Position numbers and translations under genes: made by a program. From Spirogloea muscicola (Eukaryota > Streptophyta > Zygnematophyceae > Spirogloeales > Spirogloeaceae), in assembly GCA_009602725.1 (NCBI GenBank), contig WELB01000027.1, forward strand, positions 332,755 to 357,151: DNA of 24,397 nucleotides, in the 5' to 3' direction. The notes under the pieces are model-generated. The model searched no databases. It saw nothing but the letters and a program-made list of their open reading frames with translations, and was not told the origin of the DNA. Below, in pieces: positions 10,001-20,426 of this stretch. Every line of letters starts with the position of its first letter. Position 1 is the first letter of the stretch.

Positions 10001-10020
10001 GGGCTGGCCGTTAACACCCA
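10001..10020 (+). repeat. Dispersed stem-loop repeat, degenerate copy
   Basis: GGGCTGGCCGTTAACACCCA followed by TCGCCCCCTT, preceded by TTCGTCAATCCCATTT. The flanks match other copies but the right half of the stem has decayed. Confidence 0.5.
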
Positions 10021-10234
10021 TCGCCCCCTTCTGGCAGACCACCTTCTATCTTAGCCTGGGGCTCCGCTTTACATAGCCCCATAATCTGCACCAGCTTTTG
10101 CCTGAACGGTGTGTAGGCTTGATTTGGCGTCCCTCTCAAGGAGACTGCTTTCCGGCGGCTAGTCTTTCTGACCTGCTGCTACTTAAGTAGAGGTTACTGA
10201 GTGATTACTATTTATGGGCCTTGCTTGGTCATGT

Positions 10235-10312
10235 CTTTCAGCGGTTTCCGGCCCCTTCGGACATTGTCAATTTCTTCTGGGCTGGCTGTTCACAGCCCTT
10301 GCCCCCTTTGGG
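10235..10312 (+). repeat. Dispersed stem-loop repeat, copy 2
   Basis: TTTCCGGCCCCTTCGGACAT, TGTCAA, then the core GGGCTGGCTGTTCACAGCCC (10279-10298), then TTGCCCCC. It matches the inverted copy at 3957-4018 over about 60 bp. Confidence 0.75.
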
Positions 10313-10403
10313 GGCCTTTGTACTTCGTTTGTTTCAAATACACGGAATTTCTCTTTGGGAGAGCCACTTTCTTATTCCACTTCATGCGCACCGTGCTCCT
10401 TTT

Positions 10404-10460
10404 CCCTTCCGTTCTTTCAGACTTTGTCCATCCCTTTGGGCTGGCCTCTCCCAGCCACCA
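10404..10460 (+). repeat. Dispersed stem-loop repeat, copy 3
   Basis: CTTTCAGACTTTGTCCATCC then CTTT then the core GGGCTGGCCTCTCCCAGCC (10438-10456). It is most similar to the copy at 22785-22840. Confidence 0.7.
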
Positions 10461-10690
10461 GTCAATCTGGCCGCGCTTTCGTCTTTCGTATGAGGGAAGA
10501 GGAAGCAGCTTTTTCAATGTAAGGCTGAACACCCACCGTACTCGCTCGGCCACATTGTCAGTCTTCCGCACTCTGTGCATGGGATTGGCCGGCTTTTCAC
10601 AGCCCCTTCTTGATGACCAGCAGCCGCCTTCTGTCCACGTTCCGTAGGCCGAATCCAGGGTTGGGGCCAGGGTTGGCCATCACCGGCTCA

Positions 10691-10780
10691 CCAGCGCCGC
10701 CGCCGCCGCGCCGCCGCCGGCGTTGCCGGCNGGCGGCGGCGGCGGCGGCGGCGGAATGGGCGGCGGCGGCGGCGGAGGCG
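10691..10780. repeat. Facing GCC and GGC trinucleotide tracts around an N
   Basis: GCC-type repeats (10691-10730) meet GGC-type repeats (10732-10780) at an N (10731), so the two sides are mutually complementary. The start codon of the thioredoxin-UBX gene lies inside the right tract. The N marks an unresolved base or contig join. Confidence 0.85.
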
Positions 10781-12199
10781 TGGTGGAAGTGACGGGCGCG
10801 GCCCATTGGGACGCGCAGCACGCGCAGGCGCGCCGCGACCGCAAGCTCGTGCGCAGCTCCACTTGCCGCCCCGCCGCTCCGCTGTCGCCGCTTAGTGTTT
10901 ATGGTTTTCCGGGCCGCCCCGAAGCGCCATGGCGCCCGTGGAGTCGTGGGAGCTGCGGCCCGCTCAGAGCTGAGCGCGCTGCCGGGCGCAGGTGGTGGTG
11001 GACTTCACGGCGACGTGGTGCGGGCCCTGCCGGACCATGGCGCCTGTCTTCGCGGAGCTCAGCGCCCGCTACGGCGACGGTGCGCTCTTCCTCAAGGTCG
11101 ACGTCGACGCCTGCCCGGTGAGAGCGCACCGCCCTCACCCCCTGAGCATGGCACTTCGCCAACACTGACGACATACAAAAGACCTGCTCTTATGAAGGAC
11201 TAGTGGGCTGTGACCACAGCGCTCAGGCAGCTTGGTCTGACGACTGAGGCACAGTGCAGCTAGTCGTCAGATGCACCAGACCCAGTCTCTCACTGAAGCT
11301 GTTGAGCACCGAGGGGGTTGACATGCGCCGCCTTGGTGGGCGCACGCTGGCACAGGACGTCGCGCAGCAGTGCCGCGTGCGCGCCATGCCCACGTTCCAG
11401 GTGTACCGGGACGCGAAGAAGCTGGACGAGGTGGTCGGCGCCGACCGCGCTGGGCTGGAAGCTGCGATCAAGAAGCACTACGCCGCCACCAGTGCCGCTT
11501 TCTCGGGCCAGAGCTACAGCCTTCGGAGCGCCGCGCCAGATCAGGACGGCACTCATACATCCGGTGAGCTTGTGCTCATTAGGTGGGACTAGCCTTGTAC
11601 ATGTATATTATGGAGAGAAGTGGTACTCCCAATGGGGGCAAGGGCTGCGAATGTATATTATAGGGCAACTCTTGATTGTCATCTCGGAAATTGCACGAGT
11701 GAGAAGGGTTTTGCACTGAGAGTCCAGCCTAGTGACTGGCTTCAATAATTAACTTCTTTGCAATCCTGCAGTGGCTGTTGAATCAGGACTATGCGCCAGC
11801 TGTGTACTGCTGTGCTCAAGTTGATGAGACAAGCAATGTTCAGTGGTGCACTTTACTGATGACTGACCGCACTCAATATGCCGTTGACATCTGACAGGGG
11901 CCACACAAGCACTGACCCAGTTGCCAGCAGAAGCGACGGCAGTCTATCGTGGCCCGGACGAGTCGGCACCAACAACATCTATCCAGATTCGGCTTCCAGA
12001 CGGCTCCCGGCTGCTCGGCAGATTCAACTTGACAGATACCATAGCTGGGATTCACAGTTTCATCATGTCATCGCAACCCGACCTTGCCTCCAGATTTCAG
12101 CTTGAGATACCCTATCCACACAAAGTTCTCAGTGATACATCGCAAACAATTGAAGCCTGTGGGTTGGCAAATGCAGCAGTGACAGTGAAGTTATTGTAA
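10756..12199 (+). CDS. Thioredoxin-UBX fusion protein, 4 exons
   Basis: Exons 10756-10848, 10992-11117, 11356-11563 and 11898-12199 give 242 residues with no internal stop. After a Gly run at the N-terminus comes a complete thioredoxin fold (about 8-115). It has [13 protein letters not shown] with both redox cysteines (C41, C44), KVDVD, and RAMPTFQVY with the conserved cis-proline (P85). A linker (about 116-166) leads to a UBX domain (about 168-242, [19 protein letters not shown] ... KVLSD ... EACGL). UBX domains dock on the AAA ATPase p97/CDC48; its usual Phe-Pro-Arg loop reads Tyr-Pro-His here (215-217). A plausible role is a redox-active adaptor bringing a disulfide reductase to CDC48 substrates; that is inference. 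The start is the first ATG after the GGC tract, but the N at 10731 means an upstream start cannot be excluded. It is convergent with the eEF1B-gamma gene. Confidence 0.88.
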
Positions 12200-12275
12200 C
12201 AGCAGCTCCTTCTACTCAGTCCAGCTTGTGTGTATGTACTGCAGTGTCCACAGTAAATGACTAGCCTCTTTGTAA
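12195..12275 (+). terminator. 3' end of thioredoxin-UBX transcript, TGTAA motifs
   Basis: TGTAA, the usual green-algal polyadenylation signal, overlaps the stop codon (12195-12199) and occurs again at 12271-12275. The second, 72 bp after the stop, is the likelier site. Confidence 0.5.
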
Positions 12276-12668
12276 ATTGCTGCGGAGGTACGTACTACAG
12301 TACCGAAAGGAACAAAATTCATATCATGGGCATAGATACAGCTTGTGTCGATTCCAGTGGCATTATCGAGACTCTGCAGATCTTTCCCAGCACTAGACAC
12401 GTCATCAAATTCTTCTCCCCTTTTCTCTACTGTCACCGGCACAATCGTCCACAGTGGAGGATGATCTGGAATGGCAGCGTAACCTGCTCTTATTGACCAC
12501 GTCATCTACACAAAAATATCTGAAGGTCCATTCCGATCCAGCTCCCTCCCTTTGCACCTCTTTTCTCGACAAGCTTATAATTCTCTATTCTAGAGGTGGA
12601 TTAAGTACAGTATTGTGCTGGCCTTGATCAAAATTATGCTGGTGAATGCTTCCCTGCCCTACCCTGGT
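12200..12668. other. Convergent intergenic region
   Basis: This 469-bp stretch should contain the 3' untranslated regions of two facing genes. No other gene is seen. No TGTAA is visible on the minus strand for the eEF1B-gamma transcript. Confidence 0.6.
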
Positions 12669-15600
12669 CTACTTGAAGCATTTGGCCTCAAGAAGAGGGA
12701 GGCCATGAATCACATCAGGCTCTTCCATGTACTGGTTGATCAGCTCCTTCTGCTCCTCGTTTGTGATGTCCACCTGTTCCTCCACAATAGACCAGAAGCC
12801 ATCTCACCTTTCATCAAAGAGGGCCTCAAGAGATACTCAATGGCGAGGATGCTCAGCCATAGTAGCTCAATTGCATGTTGGTGAATAAATGGGACAAGAT
12901 GTGAGACAGGTCCACACAATAGCACAAAATTCACAAGCTGTGGAGACATTGTATTCACTTGCTGTTCCATCCTCATGTTGCCCGAAATATGGCTTTGTAA
13001 GAAGCAGGCCTTACCTTTGTCCACTCGTACAATTCGCAGTCGTAGCACTCATCCATCACAAAGGGTGGAACTTCAAGACCACGGAACAGCCAAAAGCCCC
13101 TGATCTCATATGGCGCCTTGTCGCCAAGAATGCAGAGCTTAGCGAAGGCGTATTTGCGGGCCAGATCCATGCGCTGCAAGAATCCGCTGACTTTGTTCAT
13201 GGTGACAAATGGAACTTGATTTTCATCATTGTACTTGTAATCGCAGAACCACAGTGAATAGCCCTCTGGGTCATACATTTCCCAGAAGCCTGTAACAAAT
13301 TGAGCTCAGCAATGACAAATTATACACTGTGAGAAGTACAACTTCCTTGAAGCTGCACTTTGCTGTCCACAGCTGCAAGGCATCATGATTGGTCAACTTC
13401 CGTCACAGGTGATGCGGTTCATTGCTGGCACCCTGTTGGCATAGAATTATTGTGAGGTCGTCATAGCAGCACCTGGGAAGTCTACTGGGCCAATCCAACT
13501 GTGGAGACTTACCCTTTATGGCAACTTCGCGAAACTCCTTTGCTTTGGTATTCGAGTACAACCGCTTCCAGGCATCCATGATCATGGGGCTGGGAGGGAG
13601 GGAGTCCAAGGGGTTTTTGGCCTTCGGTTTTGGTGCTGCATCCTCTTCATCCATGGATGAGGATGGGGGTGTAGCCGCTGGTGCAGACTCTGTTGGCTTT
13701 GCCTCTGCCACAGCCTGCCACATTCATTTGAAGCACAAGTCATGTATCCGATGAAACCTCTCTTGGTGTCCTGTAAGATTCAGGACCACAACCAGCAGAA
13801 GTGCTGCTGCATTTACCGGCAGAATTCAATATGTGTATCCTAGAGCCCAGTGTCACCCTGTTCTTGACAATCTGCCTAGAGCTCTGGAAGCCAGACCTAT
13901 ACAACTATATGTGGCCACTCGTGACTGAGGCCTTACCGCAGCAGCAGCAATGGCCGAAGCTCCAGCTGCACCTGCCTCAGCTGCGCCCTCAGAATCAGCT
14001 GCGCCCTCAGAATCCTCCTGTGCAGGAGTGATCGGCGTTGCAGGTGCAGCCACAGGTGTCTGCGCCTTGGCAGCAGGTGGAGACTGCAGAGGCTGTTTTG
14101 CCTGCTCAAGGTTGCCAATGACCTTCTTAAAATTTGGCTGGTTGATGAGGGTGAAGAAATAGCGCTCAACGTGGGGGAACTCTGCCGTAAAGTCCTTGGT
14201 GCAGGCGTACTTGAAAGGCTGGACGAGATTGCAAACCACAATGATATCTGCTAGAGTGACACTGCTTCCGACGAGGTACGTGTTGCTTTCCAAGTGACTG
14301 TTGAGGGCTCCCAAGCCCCTCTTGACTGCTGCAATTGCGAAGTCCTCTGCCTGCCGGTATGAATACACAAAGGAACTTGATTGAAGCCATAACTGTGTCG
14401 TAAGTGCTTGTGCTTACCTCTGTCTACTTTAATGTACAGACATTTAGAAAGACCCACAAGAGATTGCACCCATGAAGAAATAGATGTGCAGTTTGACCGT
14501 AGTACGCTCTTACAAGGGCAAGGTAACCCAGTCATCCGCACCTCTTGGCTCCAGGGCATGTATCCCATCAAGGGGCCAATCCATTGCCTGATAGGGACTT
14601 CTATTTCACCGACAGAGAAGTCAATCCACTGCTCAATATGCGCCTGCAACAATATGTGCCGCCTATCAGCTTGCCAGCACATGCAAAGAAAAGTGCCCAA
14701 GTGCACTGCAGTCCTAGAATGCCTCATCGAACCCTACACGACGAGGCTTGTTGTACATCATCATCAGCCTCATCATCAGCCTCACAGTAAACCGCATAGA
14801 TACTCAGATAAATGCGTATATCTCTGTCATTCTTACCATATCAATGAGAGAGGAGCCATAGAGCCCTTTGTCAGCGAGCCTTGAGACTGCAAGCAGGGCA
14901 AATACATCTCGCAGCTGAGAGCCTACTCAGGGTCACGGAATGCTGTGGTATGTGACTATCAACATGTGTCAATAACATGAGCTCTCCACTGGTATTCTTC
15001 CTGCAAATGAATGAGCAAACTACAGGAAGGACCTTGTGGTGAGAGGGCCTTGTGGGGGACTCTTGGAGCATAACAGACGCCAACATGTAAGCGGCTGTGA
15101 GCCTGGAAGTAGCTTCCAAATCGTTTTTAAGGTAAGTAGGCTCAGGATTGGCATACCGTAGCGTGCGATGGCATTGCTCTCAAAAATTGTTCCACTTGGT
15201 GTCTCCAGCACTGGTACCTGCAAGCATGGAGACATTATGCCTCTTTATCATTTGGTGTGCAGTCAGGCTTCTTTTCCTGTACATGGAACCCAGCGTCCAG
15301 GAAGCACTGCTACTTCCTGCTCCATTGAACTCCAAATACCTTGAACCGGCTCTACCTTTCCTCATCACAAGCTTGTGACTGAGCATCACTGTGCTGGACA
15401 TGCACAATACAGAGCACAACTTTCGACAGCGGCCCGACGGGTCTCACCTTCCCAATAGGTGTCAGTTGCTTGATTTTGCCTGACTTGAAGGTGTCAGGGT
15501 CCCACTGAGGTACGTCAACCTTGACGCCAGCGTACTCCGCTGCTACCAGGCACTTGTATGCGTTCTTGTTGTTGGGAAAGGAGTGCAGTTTCTGCGAGAG

Positions 15601-16102
15601 AAAGCGACAGCAGGCGCAGGTGGCTACTTGAATGAGAACAACGTCAGCTAGCCTGAGCAAGAGATAACGAGCACAAGGACTAGGAGGTCATAGGGGCACT
15701 GTCTGAAGCTATGACCGGTTCTTGTCCTTGCGTAGCACAAAATTGTGCAAGCAGTGGTCGACAGTACTGCTAGAACGTCTTTAAGAGTCGCCGCCCACGG
15801 GCTGCGACACGGAGGCCTCCAGGGACACAGCTCGCAAGGCTGACGGACGAGCTGCAGACCTAGACCGACGACGGAGGCGCAGAGGAAGCGAAGACGACAC
15901 CAGTGTCATCACATAAACGAAGCTGCAAGAGAGCTCCCGCGTGGCAAGTCAGCTCCGCCGACGGACACGAGCGGTCCGAGGCCAGCATGCTGCACGAGAC
16001 GCTGGGCTTCTGGCGGACGGACCAGGGCTGGGGTCGGCAGAAGGCGGGCCAACGAGCGCCGATCTTGGAGTGGCGGAGGGAAGATGGCCTCACCAGAGCC
16101 AT
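12669..16102 (-). CDS. EEF1G: Translation elongation factor eEF1B subunit gamma, 9 coding exons
   Basis: The gamma subunit anchors and stimulates the eEF1B guanine-nucleotide exchange complex that recharges eEF1A in the cytosol. Exons in transcript order: 16102-16094, 15591-15448, 15217-15157, 14886-14837, 14643-14542, 14350-13937, 13714-13513, 13289-13015, 12773-12669. The product is 453 residues, near the family's usual 410-440, and the frame is open throughout. It has a GST N-terminal fold (KLHSFPNNKNAYK; VPVLETPSGTIFESNAIARY), a GST C-terminal fold (IEQWIDFS; NTYLVGSSVTLADI; FPHVERYF), an Ala/Pro/Glu-rich linker (about 215-290), and the conserved EF1G domain (NPLDSLPPSP; FWEMYDPEGYSLW; VPPFVMDECYDCELYEW; C-terminus GLPLLEAKCFK). 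The first exon carries only ATG-GCT-CTG in a perfect GCCGCCATGGC context, then GTGAGG, followed by a 502-bp intron. All introns are GT-AG. The 5' leader is a GCC repeat. It is divergent from CSP41b. Confidence 0.97.
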
Positions 16103-16178
16103 GGCGGCGGCGGCGGCGGCGATGGCGATGGCGGCGGCGGCGGCGGCAGCGGCGGCGGCGGCGGCGGCGGCGGCGGCA
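16103..16178. repeat. GGC/GCC trinucleotide tract in the eEF1B-gamma 5' leader
   Basis: About 25 units of GGC on the plus strand (GCC on the coding strand), with a few GAT and AGC interruptions, directly abut the eEF1B-gamma start codon. It is most likely transcribed as 5' untranslated leader. The Ala- or Gly-rich plus-strand frames over it are by-products. Confidence 0.85.
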
Positions 16179-16492
16179 ATGGAGCTCTGGCGAATACCTG
16201 CACGGGGGGGGTTCTCCACGGGCACCGATTCCTGGCAGCAGCCACCTGGCTGCCACGGGACCTGGGAGGAGACTTGCGTGCATCGGAGGAAAATGGGTGG
16301 CCAAGTGGCCAAGCACATCTGATGTCGGACGTTACCCATTGCCAATTGACCCGCTCAAGACCACGGGTCAGCATGTAGAGGTCACTGAGCAATAATACCG
16401 GATGGCAGATTCCAACCTCCTTCTGCGACTAATAACCAGAGCTCCGCCCAGCTTCCTGGTGCAAAGAGAAAGTGCTCGCCCATTTAGGATAG

Positions 16493-16511
16493 GGGCTGGA
16501 AGAGCCAGCCC
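16493..16511. repeat. Dispersed stem-loop repeat, core only
   Basis: GGGCTGGAAGAGCCAGCCC: stem GGGCTGG/CCAGCCC with a 5-nt loop. It shares the stem with other copies but not clearly the flanks. Confidence 0.45.
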
Positions 16512-16636
16512 AAAAAAGAACCAACAAAGCACGTGGTGCAAAGCATGAAATCAAGCGCGCTGCGTGGGGGCAAAGGGGCCGCAGCAGGAACCCGCAGAGG
16601 AGCTCGTTTCCCGGGGCATCTCCACAACCCCTGGGG

Positions 16637-16669
16637 CCTTAAGCCTTAAGCCTTAAGCTTCTTCTTAAG
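16637..16669. repeat. Tandem CCTTAAG heptamers
   Basis: Three perfect CCTTAAG units (16637-16657) are followed by CTTCTTCTTAAG. GGGGC at the left and GCCCC at the right make the whole block a loose inverted repeat. Confidence 0.75.
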
Positions 16670-16771
16670 CCCCGACGGGGGCTTTGGGCCGGAGACGGGC
16701 TAACGTGGCGTGCCCGTTGCGGCGGCGGCACGTTCGGGCTGATCGCGAACTGATCGCCACGCTGGCCTCCA

Positions 16772-16807
16772 CGTCGGATCATCCGACGGCCCGGCGATGC
16801 CACGTGG
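16772..16807. promoter_or_regulatory. Perfect palindrome plus G-box upstream of CSP41b
   Basis: CGTCGGAT-C-ATCCGACG (16772-16788) is a perfect inverted repeat, and CCACGTGG (16800-16807) has the ACGT core bound by plant bZIP and bHLH factors, including light-response regulators. They lie about 260-300 bp upstream of the CSP41b start. A regulatory role is inference. Confidence 0.4.
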
Positions 16808-17069
16808 GATGACCATGTGGATTTCTTTGTGGCACTAGTCTGGGTGAGGGTCCTCCTCCCCACCCCTCGAGGGCAGCGGCGGCTGATCGAGACCGCGGTG
16901 GTATTTGGGTTGGGCGCCAAATAGGAAAATGATTTAGGACCCTGGTAAGGCGTTGATCTGGAACGGGTGAGAGGAATGAGCTTTTGGGAGCGAACGGAGA
17001 CGAGGCTCGACCGCTGCAGAGGTCATTTGGCCATCGCCGACCAGTCCCACTTCCCTCCCGCTTCACGCC

Positions 17070-20000
17070 ATGGCGGCCGCTTTGTCGAGCCGCGCCGTCG
17101 CCGCCGCGCCGACCGGCATCTCTACCGCGTCCGCCGCGCGCAGGTAAGAGCGAGTCGGCATGACGACGCTTGCTGGCAACCACGTTGCCAGCTTGGCATC
17201 AATGCGTGTCAGCTTCTGCTAGTTATCGAGCAAGTGCTGCCAGGCCCTGCATTGGCTGTTCCGGAGGCCGGTAACCTTGGACTGTGACTTCGAGCTTCAC
17301 AACGCGGGTGCAGCATAGCATCTGATTGCCACAGTGATCACAGTGCTAACCGATCCTGGACGTGCTTGCACTGAAGCGAGGGGAAACATTGCTGCTTTCT
17401 CGGCTGCCGTGCTGACAGAAGCAAGTGAACGTCAAGATGTTCTCTCAGTCACGTGTTCTTACTTGTTACTAAGTTGCTTTGTCCTGTATGCTTATCTACA
17501 GGGCCAGCGCTCCAAAGGAGGTGGCGTTATGCATTGCCTGCCCTAAGTCAATCACATATTCTGGTCTTCGCTGCGATGAGCTGTTTGGAGCAACTCTTGA
17601 GCAGTCGCAATTGAGAAGCCAGGTATGCTAGTCAGCAGGCCACATGATGCACTCCAGCTACCTTGTGTCTGTCATACGTGATAACCACCAGGGCTGTCAG
17701 GAGGGGCCCCTTCAGATTCATCTAACTCTTTCTAGCCACTGAAGTGGTCCTTGCCTACCCAAATGTGGTACACGTGATGCTTATGCGTGTCCACTTTTGC
17801 CAACAATATGTGAAAGCAGCTCCGACGAGTATAGTCCCTCTTTGATCGTGCATAGTTGTTCCTTGAGTCTTGCTTTGAAGTCACAAGCACCATAGCAGGT
17901 AGTATTAGGACTTACCTTTATCCCAATGCAGGTGAGGAGAGCTATCTGGCGGCCAAGCCAGCAGGCCACAAAGTCATCAGCTATTGTCGTCACTGCTGCA
18001 GCCAGTGCTCCAAAGAAGATACTGATGCTTGGAGGCACGCGTTTCATTGGCCTCTACCTGGCACGCCTGCTTGTCAAGGATGGTCATGAGGTGCGAATGG
18101 CCTCCTCAAGAGTTTCACAGACGCCGCCAATAAGCAGCAGCTTCTTGAAGCACAGGTTCATGTGGAATGTTTGTTGTGACAGCAGCTCAATGCAACGTGC
18201 ATTCTTGGTTGTAGGTTACTTTGTTCACAAGAGGGAAGAGCCCCATCACACAGCAGATTCCGGGGGAATCGGATGAGGAGTATGCAGAGTACTCCTCCAA
18301 GGTGGTTAAGAGCATCCTCAAATGCTTGAGAAGGCAGTCCTCGAGCGAGCTTGCGCTTGCTTTTTGCATCTTGCTGAGGACACTTTCGCTCATGTTAGCA
18401 CAGGTGTGCTTTGAGACTCTGCGCTGAAGGCAAGCTAGTCAAGCTGGCCCTCCACAGACAAGGATACCCGTGCTCATTTCAAAACCAACCCATTGTGCAG
18501 GTGAAGCACCTTAAGGGTGATAGGGGTGATCCAGCGGCGGTAAAGAGCGCCCTTGAAGGCACGGGCTTCCAAGTCGTGTATGACATCAATGGTGAGCCCC
18601 ATCCTCTTGTGATCACTTTAAGGACTGCCTATATTCATGACTGCAGCTCCTCGGCGTGGACTAAGATGGCAGTGTCTTGTGCTTGCAGGACGAGAAGCAA
18701 CTGATTTAGAGCCTGTCCTGGATGCTTTGCCGAACCTTGAGCAGTGAGTTCTGTTGAGATAGCACTGTATTGAGATCCTTATACTCGGAAATAGTCACTG
18801 CAACAACTTTGCTGAATAAGTACCACAACAAGCCTACGTCAGAAAGAACGTCAAACTGCCATGGACTTGCTGATGCTGATGTATTGCCTTACCTCTACAC
18901 ATTGAGTTCCAGATATTATAGCCCCTGATGCTTTCATGTTGGCCACCATATGCAGCTACATATTCTGCTCATCTGCTGGAGTCTATCTGAAGACAGACCA
19001 GCTTCCCCATCGGGAGGTTTGTGTGGCACTGACCTTTGTTGAAGACTGAAATTGAGGCTGCATCATTTGCATCGATTTTAGCATCTCTATCATACAGATA
19101 GTCAGGGATATTACGCCAAAGACTTTCTGATCCAGGTTGCATATCTGGAATTATGAAGCTCATTCTGGCAGTCTTTTTGTTCATTGTCCAGCAAGACGCT
19201 GTTGATCCAAAGAGTCGGCATAAGGGCAAGCTGGACACAGAGGCAATGCTGCAGTCTCGGGGGGTTGCCTTCACCTCAGTCCGCCCTGTTTACATCTATG
19301 GCCCGCTCAACTACAATCCCGTGGAGGAGTGGTTCTTCCAGCGCTTGGCTGCAGGCAGACCTATCCCAGTTCCGAACTCTGGGTTGCAGATTACACAGCT
19401 TGGTCATGTTAAGGTAAGGAACAGCTTGGAGTACGCTGCCTCTTTGCCTCTGTAGCCTCACTGCCTCAGCATCCTCCTTCCTCTTGGACGCGGGACCGTG
19501 ATGAGTCTTATTCTTCAGAGTGATGGCTAGTCTCACGTCACTAGAGGGCAACCTGGTGAAGCAGTGCCTGTCATGAACAACCATGGATATCATCGGCTTG
19601 CTTATTTGCACAGATTGGCACAGTAGGATGCCCTTCAACAGATCATCTCTTCACAAAGTGCCACGCAGCATGTTTTGCACAGGATTTGGCCGTTGCCTTC
19701 GTTAAGATTCTTAATAATGAGAAGGCCATTGGACAGATATACAACATCTCTGGTCCAAAGTATGTGACCTTCGACGGCATTGCCAAGGCTTGTGCCAAGG
19801 TAATTGTCAGCTAGATCACCCCAGTATTGTGGGTCACTATGTCTCGGAAGACAACTGAGCTTAGCACTTATGTGAGCTTGCGAGAAGGACTAGGACTCTG
19901 CGTACAAGGCTCTAAACCTGCTACAACTTGCTGATGCCGCGTCCTTAATCCGCGTAGGCGGGCGGCTTTCCGGCACCAGAGATCATCCACTACAACCCGA

Positions 20001-20426
20001 AAGAGTTCGACTTTGGCAAGAAAAAGGGCTTCCCTCTCCGAGACCAGGTCAGCTCCTCGTGCAGATCCTTGTGCCACATGCTAATGAATCAATGCAAGCA
20101 CACAGGCTGGAAACCTCTTGCTGCCATAAGAACCTCTTCTGATGCACGCAATTGCTCTTTGACAAGCGTTTACTCTGCCAGCATCAGCTTAGCATACATG
20201 CTTGCTGCGTGTTAACGGCCTGTATTTCATTCTGCAGCACTTCTTTGCCTCAAATGAGAAGGCCGAGAAGGAGCTTGGTTGGAAGCCCGAGTTTGATCTT
20301 GTGGAAGGCCTTACAGACTCTTACAACCATGACTTTGGGAGGGGCACCTTCCGCAAGGAGGCAGACTTTAGTACTGATGACATGATACTCGAGAAAGTGA
20401 GCGTCAAGGTTCCTGTTTCTGCTTAA
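17070..20426 (+). CDS. CSP41B: Chloroplast stem-loop binding protein CSP41b, 11 exons
   Basis: A chloroplast RNA-binding protein of the extended short-chain dehydrogenase fold; in plants CSP41b stabilises plastid transcripts and associates with ribosomes and CSP41a. Exons: 17070-17143, 17502-17622, 17932-18090, 18215-18301, 18501-18591, 18689-18743, 18956-19016, 19192-19413, 19683-19799, 19958-20047, 20238-20426. The product is 421 residues and the frame is open throughout. Residues 1 to about 85 are Ala/Ser/Arg-rich, as expected of a transit peptide. The Rossmann motif is LMLGGTRFIG (96-105), with Arg replacing the usual Gly as is typical of CSP41. Then come VTLFTRGKSPI, VVYDING, YIFCSSAGVYLKTD, DAVDPKSRHKGKL, RPVYIYGPLNYNPVEEWFF, GHVKDLA, YVTFDGIAKACAKAGGFP, HYNPKEFDFGKKK, HFFASNEKAEKELGWKPEFD and GRGTFRKEADFSTDDMI. 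It is somewhat longer than the plant protein because of the N-terminus. All introns are GT-AG. Exon 2 was placed because it restores phase between exons 1 and 3. Confidence 0.96.

Larger units (their letters stand above)
8832..10755. other. Intergenic region between the polymerase and thioredoxin-UBX genes
   Basis: No gene is recognised on either strand; the open frames up to 148 codons have no conserved motif or splice-consistent extension. It is notable for several copies of the stem-loop repeat (9257-9276, 10001-10020, 10235-10312, 10404-10460, about 10549-10610). The right end should hold the promoter and 5' leader of the thioredoxin-UBX gene. Confidence 0.6.
16103..17069. promoter_or_regulatory. 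Shared divergent promoter region, eEF1B-gamma / CSP41b
   Basis: 967 bp separate the two divergent start codons. The region contains the GCC tract, one stem-loop repeat copy (16493-16511), CCTTAAG repeats (16637-16657), a 17-bp palindrome (16772-16788) and a G-box-type CCACGTGG (16800-16807). No other gene is recognised. Transcription start sites cannot be placed from the sequence alone. Confidence 0.6.

Noticed and set aside
10201-10647. 148-codon plus-strand open frame
   Set aside because: It consists of stem-loop repeat copies in pyrimidine-rich DNA, with overlapping frames on both strands and no recognisable domain.
13518-14162. Plus-strand Ala/Ser-rich frames
   Set aside because: They are antisense to eEF1B-gamma exons 6 and 7; the minus-strand reading is conserved and spliced in phase.
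15860-16395. Plus- and minus-strand frames with Ala, Gly, Pro or Arg runs
   Set aside because: They are by-products of the GGC tract in the eEF1B-gamma leader and first intron; the real coding part here is the three-codon exon 16094-16102.
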